Below are positions 46,763 through 57,653 of a stretch of 64,000 nt of DNA, piece after piece. The notes beneath the pieces were generated by a model. That model was not told where the DNA came from. It ran no database searches and was given only the letters and a program-made list of their open reading frames with translations. The position numbers were made by a program, and so were the translations under genes. This stretch comes from Amyelois transitella (Eukaryota > Arthropoda > Insecta > Lepidoptera > Pyralidae). How positions within the stretch are numbered: position 1 is the first letter of the stretch; every line of letters begins with the position of its first letter. The stretch spans positions 6,749,501 to 6,813,500 of the forward strand of contig NC_083505.1 in assembly GCF_032362555.1 (NCBI RefSeq), written 5' to 3'.

Positions 46763-49660
46763 TTAATTTGTGCAATGGTCAAAATATTCAACCAAGTTAT
46801 AAAAAACATTATTTAATAACCAAGCTTTTAATTTATTCTTGAATAAAAGAGTATTATATATACTTTCAATTTCTGTAGGTAAATGGTTAAGTATTTTAAT
46901 GCCGTTAATAAAAGCACTTTTGTTGAAAATTTCACTATTTACATTTGGTATGAACAGGTCATCCTTATATAGTTCTCTTTGGTTACTTCTGAGATCAATT
47001 TTTTTCTTAAAGTGTATCATGTTTTTTCTTACGAAAACACATAATTCCAGAATGTATATATTAGTAAGCGTTAGGTATCCTTCTTTCTTGAATACATTTC
47101 TTAGTGTTTCGTCTGAATACATTTTATAGATTATACGTAAACATTTTTTTTGAAGTACAAAAGTAGACTGAATATTAACAGAATTACCCCAAAATATAAT
47201 TCCATAAGTGAGATAAGGATATATATTTCCAAAGTAAGCCGCTCGGGCAACATCAATTGAAGAGTTTTCTGACAATATTGAGAGCGCATAACTATAACTA
47301 GAAATTTTTTTGTTAATTTTTAATAAATGTGCTTTCCAATTCAGGTGACAATCAATTGTGACCCCTAAAAAATTGTGTTCATGAACTGTCTCTATTTTGG
47401 CATTTTTTTCTTGTATGTTTAGGTTGTATGATTCTTTGTTGTAATTTCGAAACTGTATTATCTTGGTCTTTGTTGGATTTACTGTAAGATTTATTGATTT
47501 CAGCCATTCTACTGTTTCTTTTAAAGTTTTGTTAATCTCATTTTCAAATCTATTTTTATTTCTAGTGTCATCTGATATGAAAAATGTTACATCATCTGCA
47601 AACATGACACACCGGTGTTTTAATAATAATGGAAGTTCATTTACGTATACAAGGAAAAGAAGTGGCCCAAGAATGCTTCCTTGTGGCACACCTAAAATAA
47701 TACTAGCCTGTACAGATTGGATTTCTTCTATTGTTTTATTGGAAGGATTAAATTTGTTTATAACTACAATTTGTTGTCGATTTTTTAAATATGACTGAAT
47801 GAGATTTAATGGTAAACCTCGTATACCTAAATTTTCTAACTGGTTTAGTAGAATATCATGTTTTACACAATCAAATGCATGGGACATATCTAAAAACAGA
47901 CCTATACACATTGATTTTTTGTTTAATGTATTCCAAATGTCTTTTAAAATTTGAAATATGGCTGAATTTGTACTTTTGTTTTTTTGGAAACCAAACTGGT
48001 TCTGATTAAGGATATTGTTACTTTCAAAAAAGCTTAGTAATCTATTTTGTATAATTTTCTCGAATATTTTTGAAAAACATGGCAATAATGCAATTGGTCT
48101 ATAATTACTAACATCGGTTTTACTACCTTTTTTGTGAATAGGTTTTATTTTAGATAATTTCAAGTCTTCCGGAAATGTTCCGGTTTCGAGCATTAAGTTT
48201 AGTAAGTAAATTAAAGGGTCGCAAATATAATAAAATGATTTTTTTATCAGGTGTATTGGTATATTATCACATCCAGAACTGTGTCTGTTTTTTAAATTAT
48301 TTATAATATTTTTCATTTCACTTATATCAACAGGTTTGAAATATATACTGTTTTGTTGGTGAGTTTGTGAGTTCTTTTTATAATTTGAAGTAAAATTATT
48401 TTGTACATTGTTATTTATAAAATAGTTGTTGAAATATTGAGCAATCACAGATGGATCGTCAATAGTAACATCATTATCAACGATTTTTTCAACGGTATTC
48501 TTTATACTATTTGTAGGCTTTGTGCAATGATTTATAACAGTCCATTGGGCTTTATTTTTGTTTTCACATTTATTCATAAATTTAATATTATCATTTCGTT
48601 TTGCTCTACGTGTGATAGTTTTAAAGAGTGTACAATATTTTTTATATCGTTCACTAATCTCTGAGTTGTTTTTCTTTATTACCTCATTATATAACAATCT
48701 TTTATTTTTACTTGAAACGCGAATTCCTTTCGATTGCCAAGTTTTATTTTTTTTATGTGTTATCTTTACTCTTTCTAATGGTATGCATAATTCAAATAGC
48801 ATTTTAAATGGGTCTATAAATTCATGATATGCTTTATTAATATCTTTTTGTTGGTAAACTTCGGTAAAACTTAGTTGAGATAGGTATTTTAAAAATATAT
48901 CAATATATTTGTTTATATTTCTTTTATGGATATACCAATATTTTACAATAAAGCTTTGGGTACATGGTATTTCTATAATTTGTGCACTATGATCGGATAT
49001 ACCAAGGTGAGCAACTCTTGCATGATAGGTTTTTATGTTTGTTATTATATTGTCGATACATGTTTGTGATGTTGCAGTAATTCTGGTTGGTTTATTTATT
49101 GTTAATTTTATATTATATTTTGATAAAGTGTTTAAAAAAGTTACACATTCGGAATCAGCTACTAAAGTATTTATATTAAAATCACCAGTAATAATAATCT
49201 TTTTTTTAGCATAACGTGATCTTACTCTTAATCTATGAAGTAACAATTCTAATGTTTTTATAAAAATATTAAAGTTTGAGTCGGGCGTTCTGTATATACA
49301 GACAATAATTTGGTTTAATTCTGGTATCAAGATACCACAGCATTCAAAATTTAGTTTGATAGACGTGGAATTTATGCAATCTACCTGTTTGAAACTTATT
49401 CCATTTTTAGTATAGATGCAAACGCCCCCTCTAGACGTATTCCTACAGTAAGAAGATGCTAATGTGTAACCTGGGACTTGTAAAGTATTTACATGTTTAC
49501 TTTGAAGAAAAGTTTCGCTGCAACAAAATATATCTATCTTATTTGAATCTAATACTAATTCTATCTGGTTAAGTTTGGATCTTAGTCCCTGAACATTTTG
49601 GTGCAAAATACTAAGAAAATACTTTTGATTCGGTTTATTCACGAAAAAAATGCTTCTCAT
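46763..49660 (-). CDS. LINE ORF2: APE endonuclease and reverse transcriptase, intact
   Basis: 965 uninterrupted codons from the ATG at 49660. Endonuclease motifs: LHQNVQGLRSK, DIFCCSETFL, VCIYRTPDSN, ITGDFNIN and GISDHSAQI. RT motifs: SGCDNIPIHLIKK, IKPIHKKGSK, NYRPIALLPCFSKIFEK, NQFGFQKNKST, FLDMSHAFDCV, GVPQGSILGPLLFLVYVN and CVMFADDVTFF (FADD codons at 47591-47602). The order and spacing are those of CR1/L2 group elements. With all catalytic residues present this ORF may encode active enzyme. Codon use is extremely AT-rich, like the surrounding DNA. Confidence 0.93.
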   Translation of the reverse strand: MRSIFFVNKPNQKYFLSILHQNVQGLRSKLNQIELVLDSNKIDIFCCSETFLQSKHVNTLQVPGYTLASSYCRNTSRGGVCIYTKNGISFKQVDCINSTSIKLNFECCGILIPELNQIIVCIYRTPDSNFNIFIKTLELLLHRLRVRSRYAKKKIIITGDFNINTLVADSECVTFLNTLSKYNIKLTINKPTRITATSQTCIDNIITNIKTYHARVAHLGISDHSAQIIEIPCTQSFIVKYWYIHKRNINKYIDIFLKYLSQLSFTEVYQQKDINKAYHEFIDPFKMLFELCIPLERVKITHKKNKTWQSKGIRVSSKNKRLLYNEVIKKNNSEISERYKKYCTLFKTITRRAKRNDNIKFMNKCENKNKAQWTVINHCTKPTNSIKNTVEKIVDNDVTIDDPSVIAQYFNNYFINNNVQNNFTSNYKKNSQTHQQNSIYFKPVDISEMKNIINNLKNRHSSGCDNIPIHLIKKSFYYICDPLIYLLNLMLETGTFPEDLKLSKIKPIHKKGSKTDVSNYRPIALLPCFSKIFEKIIQNRLLSFFESNNILNQNQFGFQKNKSTNSAIFQILKDIWNTLNKKSMCIGLFLDMSHAFDCVKHDILLNQLENLGIRGLPLNLIQSYLKNRQQIVVINKFNPSNKTIEEIQSVQASIILGVPQGSILGPLLFLVYVNELPLLLKHRCVMFADDVTFFISDDTRNKNRFENEINKTLKETVEWLKSINLTVNPTKTKIIQFRNYNKESYNLNIQEKNAKIETVHEHNFLGVTIDCHLNWKAHLLKINKKISSYSYALSILSENSSIDVARAAYFGNIYPYLTYGIIFWGNSVNIQSTFVLQKKCLRIIYKMYSDETLRNVFKKEGYLTLTNIYILELCVFVRKNMIHFKKKIDLRSNQRELYKDDLFIPNVNSEIFNKSAFINGIKILNHLPTEIESIYNTLLFKNKLKAWLLNNVFYNLVEYFDHCTN

Positions 49661-50769
49661 TGCTGTTTACGTCACTAACATAAAATTTTTTATCAATTGT
49701 AATATCATCATGTATATAATTGTTCATATTTTTTAAATGACTCTTATTAGTAAGTTTGCTATCAGTTTGTTTATTACAAGTATTTTGAAAATAATAAGGA
49801 ATAGTGCCCTTCTTTGGTTTGTTGCTAATCAAGTGATTTTCGGTGTTAATAAGACATATTTTTTGAGAAATTACCATTTGGTCATTTGTTTGCTTAATTT
49901 TATTACACATAAAAGGGGTAGTGTGATGTATTTTTTTATTAATGTTTTGTTTGGTAATGTGAAGAAAATATTTTTCGTAATCATTATTATCTATTATTGC
50001 ATTTACATGAGCTATAACTTTTCTCTTACGTATGGCTGTGTGACCATAATCCGAACCAACTTCTATAAAAGTAAATTTTTTAAAGAATGGTAATACAGTT
50101 TTCAACTTATTATTTAGCTTACAATTATTTATATATACATTGTACAAAACATTTATTAAAATTATTCTGGGTTTTTTAACAAGCTTTAGAACTGCACATA
50201 CTTCAGCAAAAAATTGTGTAGGGCTTACATCATTTGCTCCAACACATAATATTAACCAATCTTCTTCAGTCAGATTTAAATTTAATAAGTCCGAGTTTTC
50301 AAAAACATAGCTGGTCGGAGCACCACTGTATATTATTCCTTGTATGTCATACTCCATAGGGTTTTTGTAGTGTGCCCTTTTATGAATTAAAGATGATGTT
50401 AATCCAATGCCTTGCTGGTCTCCTACTATATATATTCTTTTGTGTGAATCGGGTTTCGCCTTAGTAATTGTTGTATCTTTGGTATTAATAGCACTAGGTA
50501 ATTTATTTGCATTTATTTCTATTGATGCAGATTTATGTTGAGTTATCTGTGCCTGTCCTCTAAGCTTCACTGGCTTATTTATAGGTAGACAAGGTGACAA
50601 GACTTGCGAGTTGGTGTTGTTTATATTTGTATTTTTATTATCTCTTTTTGGGGACGGTGAATTAGTGAGTCTTTGTGCTTTACCGTCGTTATTTAGTACA
50701 AAACTTTTTAAAGCCTTATTTTCCTCTAATAGAATTTCGATTTTCTCCGTCTCCCTGTATAAGCGAACT
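49635..50769 (-). CDS. LINE ORF1 with SGNH-esterase-like domain, 5' end broken or incomplete
   Basis: Open frame of about 378 codons; no ATG near its start, so the N-terminus is probably lost by a frameshift near 50769. The first part (LYRETEKIEILLEENKAL) looks coiled-coil. The middle matches the esterase-like domain of CR1/L2 ORF1 proteins: block I IVGDQQGIGL (50409-50423 codes GDQQG), block III LCVGANDVS (50227-50240), and a late SDYGH. In a canonical SGNH hydrolase block I is GDS; here the nucleophile position is Gln, so hydrolase activity is doubtful. The role is presumed RNA or membrane association. The last codons overlap ORF2. Confidence 0.75.
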
Positions 50770-51080
50770 TAAATACTTAAAATTTGAGCAGACTGGTAAG
50801 GTCACACCAGTTAAGGCAATTGAGGAGAAATTTGAAGACCCACCGAAGTCGAGGAACATATGTTCTGTTCTGTTTTGGTCCCACTGATCTTTAGACCTAC
50901 GTTTTCTTATCTCTCCTGCCATTTTCCCAGTCTGCTTTGCACTTCAGATGCGTTTTCTCCAACCTAAACAATATTGTCTCAAAAATCCCGCAAAAGGGCA
51001 AAAAGCAACCACACCTAATATGTATGTACCATTAACAAAGATATTTTTTAACGATGACTAAAATAAACTCATGTTGAAGT

Positions 51081-52203
51081 TAGGAATGTGAAAAAAAAAT
51101 CGATTATGGAAAAAATCGATTAAAAATCGATTTTTTTAAAAGTAAAAATCGATTTTTATACTTGATTTTTTTTTCATTAATAATCGATTAAAAATCGATT
51201 TTTATAATCATCCAATAAATGCACCCCGAAATTATGTTTTTGTCTTCTGGCTTTGAGCCCGGAACGCGAACTGCCAAAGAATACTATCATAGCTCCATAA
51301 TATTACATTAACGCCATCTGTGCATTCTTTCTGTGCTCTTAAAACAGTTTAGATGATTAATTTAATCAAACATTCTCTAGTTGGAATTAGTCAATGAACA
51401 GTATGTTACCGACATTCGGTTGATATTTTATTCATTATTCGTTGCTGAAACTTCATTTTTCAAACTTGATTGTTAAAAACTTTAATTTGTGTTGATTATA
51501 CAGGGTGACATTTAAAACAACTGCATCCTTTTAAACATAGACTATACCCATGCTTCTGAGCCGTTTGAGCCTATTTTTATTTAAATTAAACTTCATCATT
51601 TCACATTTAAAAAACCCTCAAAAATACGTCACACGCTTTATTAAGACCAATACTACAAAAATAATTTTAAATTAAACATGTAAATAAATGTCTGAAAAAT
51701 AAATTATTTTTCTAGTATCAAGATCAAGTAAAGTGCAGAGTTGTCGAGATCGCTCAGCTGAATGCATTGTGTCGTTGACCTCTGAATCTTACGCGTCGCT
51801 TTTCCGCCGGCCGGGGTGATATTACGTATTTAGGATCGTGGATTTTGATACTTTTATTTTTTTTTCGTACTTTCTGAAATATGAACCGATATTTTTCTTT
51901 TTACGTTTTTAAATATCCTTTAGATAAGTACACTTAACAGTTAAATTTATGCAGTTGAATTAAATGTCACCCTGTATAAGAACTTACTGATTTTGTTGTT
52001 TATTTTTAATGAATAAATCTATTGATATAATGTATATGGCGTTTATTTTGACATAAATTGAAAAATTTGGAAAAAATCTATCAATATAATAAAATCGATT
52101 ATTTTCTTAAGAAAAATCGATTATTTGTTAATCGATTTTTCATACTTAAAAAATAAATCGATTATATAAAAATCGATTTTTTATCAGCAATGTCACATCC
52201 CTA
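51081..52203 (+). mobile_element. hAT-type non-autonomous transposon, copy A
   Basis: Ends TAGGAATGTGA and TCACATCCCTA are terminal inverted repeats, and the element is flanked by a perfect 8-bp duplication GTTGAAGT (51073-51080 and 52204-52211), the hAT signature. Near both ends are runs of AAAAATCGATTTTT-type subterminal palindromes. Without a nested insertion (51501-51974 plus TA) the element is about 647 bp with no credible ORF. Its sister copy at 57288-58622 lies in the opposite orientation. Confidence 0.9.
51501..51974. mobile_element. TA-duplicating element nested in hAT copy A
   Basis: 474 bp starting CAGGGTGACATTTAA and ending TTAAATGTCACCCTG, i.e. inverted ends of about 15 bp. Comparison with hAT copy B shows the uninterrupted site and a TA duplication, which fits a Tc1/mariner-type non-autonomous element. 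No ORF of note inside. Confidence 0.85.
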
Positions 52204-52547
52204 GTTGAAGTTTAATTGTCACAACAAAGAAAAATAAGAAAATCGTCACTGTCACATACAACTTCTTAATAAATCAAATGTCATTCTCTGACCTCTTGTC
52301 ATTGTCAGAAGCAGACTCAGACAAGTGCTTTTGTTTTAGATAAGATAGGCATGGGTCGCGCTTGTAAAATCGCATACCATGAAGACTTGGTATGTGGTCA
52401 AGTTAATACCAAGTTTCAAAATTATCTAGAAAATAGACCTAAATGTGCTGCAATAAGAAACAAAGAAGATATATTGAAAATCTTTGATTTCTGAACAAGT
52501 GAGATAAATAACTGTATTTAAAACTCTGCTTGATATTATTTTCTAAC

Positions 52548-52640
52548 CCCATGGTAAAAGAGGAGTGTTATAAATTTGTCGTATCTGTGTGTCTGTCGGT
52601 GGTATCATATCCCACAAACGTATAAAGCGATTTCAATTTA
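52548..52640 (+). repeat. Dispersed repeat, second copy of the 15.1-kb family
   Basis: GGAGTGTTATAAATTTGTCG, TGTGTGTCTGTCGGTGGT and AAGCGATTTCAATTTAG match the reverse of 15.1-15.3 kb. Confidence 0.5.
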
Positions 52641-52699
52641 GTTGACTAGTAAAGAATGCTAAACGGCAATTGAGTCTGCATGTTTTTGGTGCAAGTATA

Positions 52700-52975
52700 T
52701 CTATACTCTATACTATATTATAAAGCTGAAAAATTTGTTTGTTTGAACGCGCTATTCTCAGGAACTACTGGTTCGAATAGAAAAATTATTTTTGTGTTGA
52801 ATAGACCATTTGTTGAGGAAGGTTTTAGGCTATATAACACCACACTGCAACTACTAGGAGCGAAGAAATAATGGAAAATGTGAAAAAAACGGCGAAAATT
52901 TAAATTATTCAGCTTTGAGGGCTTCAATGATGTCCGAAATAAATATTCCACGCAGACGAAGTCGCGCCACAGCCA
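52700..52975 (+). mobile_element. Lep1-type Helitron, almost complete
   Basis: TCTATACTCTATACTATATT start, then TTTGTTTGTTTGAACGCGC, ACTAGGAGCGAAGAAATAAT, and CGCAGACGAAGTCGCGCCAC near the end. Lies just upstream of crossbronx. Confidence 0.7.
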
Positions 52976-53616
52976 TTTTTAAATAAAGAGATAAATATAC
53001 TCGAGTGACAGCGCACTGTAGAGAATATTGATAACTTGACTAAGAGTGTTTTAAGCTTAACCCTCGGTGCAAAAAATATGTGTTATAAGCGTCGCCGTGT
53101 ATGGGGTTTTTTTTAACTTTTCATTTAATTTTTAATAATAATAAGTCTAAATATGCTATGAACCTTTCCCTTCCTTCTTTTATCATAGGCTAGTGTTAGA
53201 AGACCAAGTAGGAGTCACAGGGCGCGCGTCCTAGTAAAATACTTCGAAAGTATTTTATGGGAAAATAATCATAATAGTTGTGGAAACACAACTCACAGGT
53301 TTGCCAAAAAAATACTTGATGGTTTAAGAGTTGCACACACGAATAAGATCCGTAAAATGTTGGTAATAAATAGAAATGATCTATTTAATTTTGCTGAGAG
53401 TTCTAATCGTATTGGCAGTGCTTGATTGAGGCGCGTCACTTGAGTACGAGTAAAATACTTCTAAGAATGTTATATAAAGTATTTCGGGCTGGTTTTTTAA
53501 CCTGGTTGCGTAAATGTTAGTACATTATACTTAATACCATTCCTTTGTTGTCTTTTTGACTTGATTTTTTTTATGTTCATGTAAATATTTATTAATTCAC
53601 AATTTCAAATTATAAA
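52976..53616 (+). promoter_or_regulatory. Upstream region of crossbronx
   Basis: 640 bp between a Lep1 Helitron and the crossbronx ATG. It contains two stretches with GTAAAATACTT, one continuing as CGAAAGTATTTTA, about 220 bp apart. No core promoter motif is clear. Confidence 0.3.
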
Positions 53617-55386
53617 ATGAATGACGAAAGAAATAGTAACGTTAAAGAAATAAGAGAGTTATATTCTATGTTCCATCAAGAATATATAATAATGGCGGAG
53701 TAGTAAGTTTTAATTTTATTTCTTAGTAATTTCTCTTACTATTAAAATACTGTCTGTTTTTCAATAAACTCTTCCTACCAAAATGGGTTTAGGCTTTCAT
53801 ATCCACGTTTTGCCCGTAGTACGGTTATCACTTTACGAAATAATGTGTTCTGGCCTCATTACATCACAATTTTTATATGTACTTGTTTATTAGGGGCAAT
53901 TTTAGCAGTCCTGTAAGATTTGCGAAAAACTTTTATTCTTTGTTGGTGGCACTAAATTTGTTGGTTTTTGTGAGTGGTGCTAAATTAGTCGATGTTTGTT
54001 GATAATGCTAAATTTGCGGAGGAGAAGCTGCTGGTAAAAGCTGAATAAAAAGGTGGATGTCATCCTCTAAGTAGTTTTGAAAGTTCTTGTGACAGACTAT
54101 TAGAGAAAACAGCCAGTGTTAGAAAAGCATAAAAAAAGTTATTTTTAAAAATGTGGAATGATAAACAGACTTATGAATTAAGTTTTCTAAATTATAGGTT
54201 GCAATAAATACCTTCTTTTAAATCAAATAAGAAATTATCATAACTTCTTGCAGCCGGATGCTTCAAACAGAGAATTTACAGGGAATATATGTCATTCCAT
54301 CATATGAAAATTCCTTTGGTAAGTAAAGCTATAAAAAGGTTTATCATACATATTAGGTTAAACTAACAAAATAAACTACATAATTTCATATGTTTCAGAA
54401 TGGTTTGGAGTCATATTTGTTCGTGCAGGTTATTATGAAGGCGGAGTATTTAGATTTACAATAACATTACCTGAAAAATTTCCTGATGAGAGTGTTCCAG
54501 TAAGTCTCTTATTGTTATTTTAACAGTTTAAAATTTATCTTTTAAAGAGATCTCCAAAATTTATTCTTTCTTACAGGTTGTAACATTTTCATCAAATTTG
54601 TATCATCCTGCTGTCAATCCAAATACTGGAGATCTAAACCTGCAGGAAGTGTTTCCACAATGGGATATAAAGCGCAACCATATTTGGCAAATATTGAAAT
54701 ACATCCATTTTATTTTTCATAATTTAAACATGAAATCACCTGTCAATGCTGATGCTTCAACTATGTAAGTAACAAGGACAATTAGCAAGAAATTAATGCC
54801 TGTTTCACCAAAGATTCCTAAGTTTTAAGTGTCATAGTACCTAAGCATCATTTAATTTACCTAACAATTAAGGTAAGCCCTTAATTTATCACTTAAACTC
54901 TGTTTTGAACATTATTTGTCATGTTGATAGATAAAGCTCTTTACAAAACATCACTTAACTGAGGAGTCAACTAGCAGGACACACCTAGCATAATGAAAAT
55001 GAAATTAGGTATCTGGTTTTAGGAGGCCCCTATTTAGGTAATAGTTAGCGGTGAGTTAGAGACTGGCTGGTGATAACAGGCATAAGATATCTATTATAAA
55101 TGTAAAGTTTGATCTAATCTTTTATGATATTTTTAGGTACAAAACAAACAGGAAATTATTCTTGGAGAAAGTAAGAGAAAGTGTTGTGTCCAGCATTGAC
55201 CATATCTATGATGATCCACCAACAGATGACAAACATTATATAACATTTACACCTTATGACCCAGAAGTTCATGAAAATGCCAAGAATATGATGCTTAAAC
55301 CACCTGCTCCCAATGAAGGTCTTGTACAAGGGATCTCATGGGTACAGCCTGGATCATACCAACCATTCTCTAAGGAAGAAACATAA
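53617..55386 (+). CDS. cbx (AKTIP): Protein crossbronx / AKTIP (FTS) homologue, E2-like without catalytic cysteine, 5 exons
   Basis: Ubiquitin-conjugating-enzyme-like (UEV) protein. In animals AKTIP/FTS binds Hook proteins and FHIP in a dynein-adaptor complex for vesicle transport. Exons are 53617-53702, 54254-54318, 54399-54499, 54577-54764 and 55137-55386; all introns are GT-AG and phases match, giving 229 residues, close to the insect crossbronx length. The start MNDERNS is the first ATG after stops. The fold is marked by [38 protein letters not shown], then [14 protein letters not shown], where a true E2 would carry the active cysteine; none is present. [14 protein letters not shown] and a C-terminal PGSYQPFS follow. 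It converges on the UPF0598 gene. The pair is bracketed by inverted hAT copies. Confident by whole-protein resemblance. Confidence 0.93.
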
Positions 55387-55812
55387 TAAGCCCACAAAGT
55401 ATTATTTGAACAAGGATTCAATTACTTGCTTAAGACATTTGTTAACATATATTCGTAAAATTTTTACATGTAGGAAAAACACAGAAGGTGAAACAATGTA
55501 TTGGCTTCTAACTTTTTACAAGTATTGTTTTGTTGTATTGTCCACTTTATTTAATAATAATTTAATAACATTTTGTTATTTTGAAGTCTGTGTGGACTTG
55601 AAAGGTGATGTACAAATAATATTTATCTTATTTGCAACACTTGAAAACATGTGGGTTGTAAAAATTCCAATATGCCATATTTGGTACCTGTGATAAACAA
55701 AGTGTGTAAATCAAAAAAATTGCAAAAAATAATATTACTGCATAGAAAACACAAAAAAGTTTAATATTTAAGGTATTACTTTTATGATCAAGTATAGAAA
55801 CAAACTATTAAG

Positions 55813-55818
55813 AATAAA
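55813..55818 (+). terminator. Candidate poly(A) signal for crossbronx/AKTIP
   Basis: AATAAA about 430 bases after the stop, about 60 bases before the minus-strand signal of the convergent gene, so the two transcripts may end almost back to back. Confidence 0.3.
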
Positions 55819-55878
55819 AAAATAATTATTTATAATGGATATTAATAATAAAAAAGAAATACATAAGTAAATACAATT

Positions 55879-55888
55879 TTTATTTATT
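55879..55888 (-). terminator. Candidate poly(A) signals for the UPF0598 gene
   Basis: Two overlapping AATAAA hexamers on the minus strand, about 95 bases after the TAG stop of the UPF0598 gene. Confidence 0.35.
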
Positions 55889-55979
55889 TTATACAAAGGC
55901 ACAATAAAACAATCTATACAACTTTTAAGCTTAGGTATGTTAACTTCCCAATAAATTAAAATTTGTTGAATCAATACAA

Positions 55980-56778
55980 CTAATCAGGGTCACTTTTAAC
56001 TTTTATTTTAAACTTATCAACCTTCTCTTGAAACCAATTTTGATCTAACTTATAATGTTTGTCTTTCCATGTGAAGTGACTAGGCACAGTATCACCATTA
56101 CTGAATTGAAAATTCTTACTAAGCTCAATTGCTAACTTAGATCTAATCAACCCAATTCCTCCATACTTATCATCTGCAGGATGATAAACTCTTCCTGTAG
56201 TTGGCAACATATAAATTTTTTCAGGATCAAATTCAATTCTCATCATCTCTCCTGCATACCCGTAAGTCAAAAAGTCTTTTTCAAGATGTGAAATCATATG
56301 GGTATAAACAATTGGAACATCATCACATCGTATAAAATTACGTTCTCTTCCACACATTGATATAAAAGGGAATTCATCTTGATATCTTCCAGAATTATTC
56401 AATCTTATTCTTTTAAAGAAAAATTCTAAAAATTTCTTCTCCTTGAAACATGATGTGAAATTTTTCATTTTTGAGTCATCCAAAAAGAGCTGTAATGTAA
56501 AATAAAATTTAGTAATAGATTTTGCCAGGTACTGGATGGACATTGATGAATTAAGGTTTGATTAGGTATGCTAACATGGATTAATTGGGATGCTTCTAGG
56601 AAAAGCAAAGGAAGAAGGAAACCTTCAAATGGAATTTCAATAAACTTACCATACCCTGATGATCTACATAATAAAAGTATTCCCTTATCTTTGGCTCTGG
56701 CTCCTGACCTTGAATATACTTAATGAAGCGCTTTTGTAGTACAAGATATTTAAAACTTCTGCATATTTTTAAAATCAT
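55980..56778 (-). CDS. UPF0598 family protein (C8orf82-type), 2 exons
   Basis: Uncharacterised conserved animal protein; the human relative C8orf82 is reported as mitochondrial. Exon 1 is 56778-56650 and exon 2 is 56489-55980 (minus strand), with a strong ATG|GTAAGT donor and CATTACAG acceptor, phase 0, giving 212 residues, the usual family size. The N-terminus (MILKICRSFKYLVLQKRF) is basic and hydrophobic without acidic residues, consistent with a mitochondrial presequence. Family signatures are YIQGQEPEPKIREYFYYVDH, LFLDDSKMKNFTSCFK, GRYQDEFPFISMCGRERNF, GRVYHPADDKYGGIGLIRS and PSHFTWKD. No catalytic motif is known and I do not infer a reaction. It is convergent with crossbronx and divergent from kat80. 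Gene symbol left blank; family assignment is firm. Confidence 0.92.
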
Positions 56779-57287
56779 TTTGTATTTCCCAAAAAACTTA
56801 TTAGTTACCTATAATTAAAATACTTAACTACGTAGACAATTTTTACACATTGATTTTCGTAGATATTTAAACGTGGTATTATATTATTTATTTATCTTAC
56901 TTGGTATGTACTTATATATTTTATTTCAAAATTGATCAAAGGGCAATGAAGTATCAAAATAACAAACCAATCAGCCCTGTTGAAGATTTTTTGTTGGTTT
57001 TGTTTACTATTTACACGATTTGACAGTATTACAGAATTATGGTTCCTACATCATGACTAAAATTTTTTATATTTAGGTACAGCTTTTAACCAATAAAAAG
57101 AGGGAAAAAAACCTATTATAATTTTTAAGGTGCATACACATACATCACATCGGGTACATCGTAAATAACTTGATCAATATCGAATCGACTTAGTTCGTTA
57201 GGGAACCTGTCAATTTTGTAATGTCAATTTATTGTGTCAGTGTCAGCAGTCAGTCTTGTCTTGCACAAAAATTGCATTGGCTGTGGG
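56779..57287. promoter_or_regulatory. UPF0598-proximal part of the divergent spacer between UPF0598 and kat80
   Basis: AT-rich sequence between the UPF0598 ATG and the left end of the inserted hAT element. No clear core promoter motif was found. Without the transposon the two start codons would lie about 0.75 kb apart, so this was probably a compact shared promoter region. Confidence 0.35.
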
Positions 57288-57653
57288 TAGGGATGTGACA
57301 TTGCTGATAAAAAATCGATTTTTATATAATCGATTTATTTTTTAAGTATGAAAAATCGATTAACAAAAAATCGATTTTTCTTAAGAAAATAATCGATTTT
57401 ATTATATTGATAGATTTTTTCCTAATTTTTCAATTTATGTCAAAATAAACGCCATATACATTATATCAATAGATTTATTCATTAAAAATAAACAACAGAA
57501 ACAGTAAGTTCTTATATAATCAACACAAATTAAAGTTTTTAACAATCAAGTTTGAAAAATTAAGTTTCAGCAACGAATAATGAATAAAATATCAACCGAA
57601 TGTCGGTAAAATACTGTTCATCGACTAATTCCATCTAGAGAATGTTTGATTAA

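Larger units (their letters stand above)
46537..50930 (-). mobile_element. CR1/L2-type non-LTR retrotransposon
   Basis: Minus-strand LINE with an esterase-like ORF1, an intact endonuclease/RT ORF2 and a 3' tail of TTTGAG repeats (46537-46567). ORF1 and ORF2 overlap by 26 bases. The 5' end is uncertain: a frame with MAGEIRKRRSKDQWDQ continues up to 50922 but is offset from the main ORF1 frame. Confidence 0.85.
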
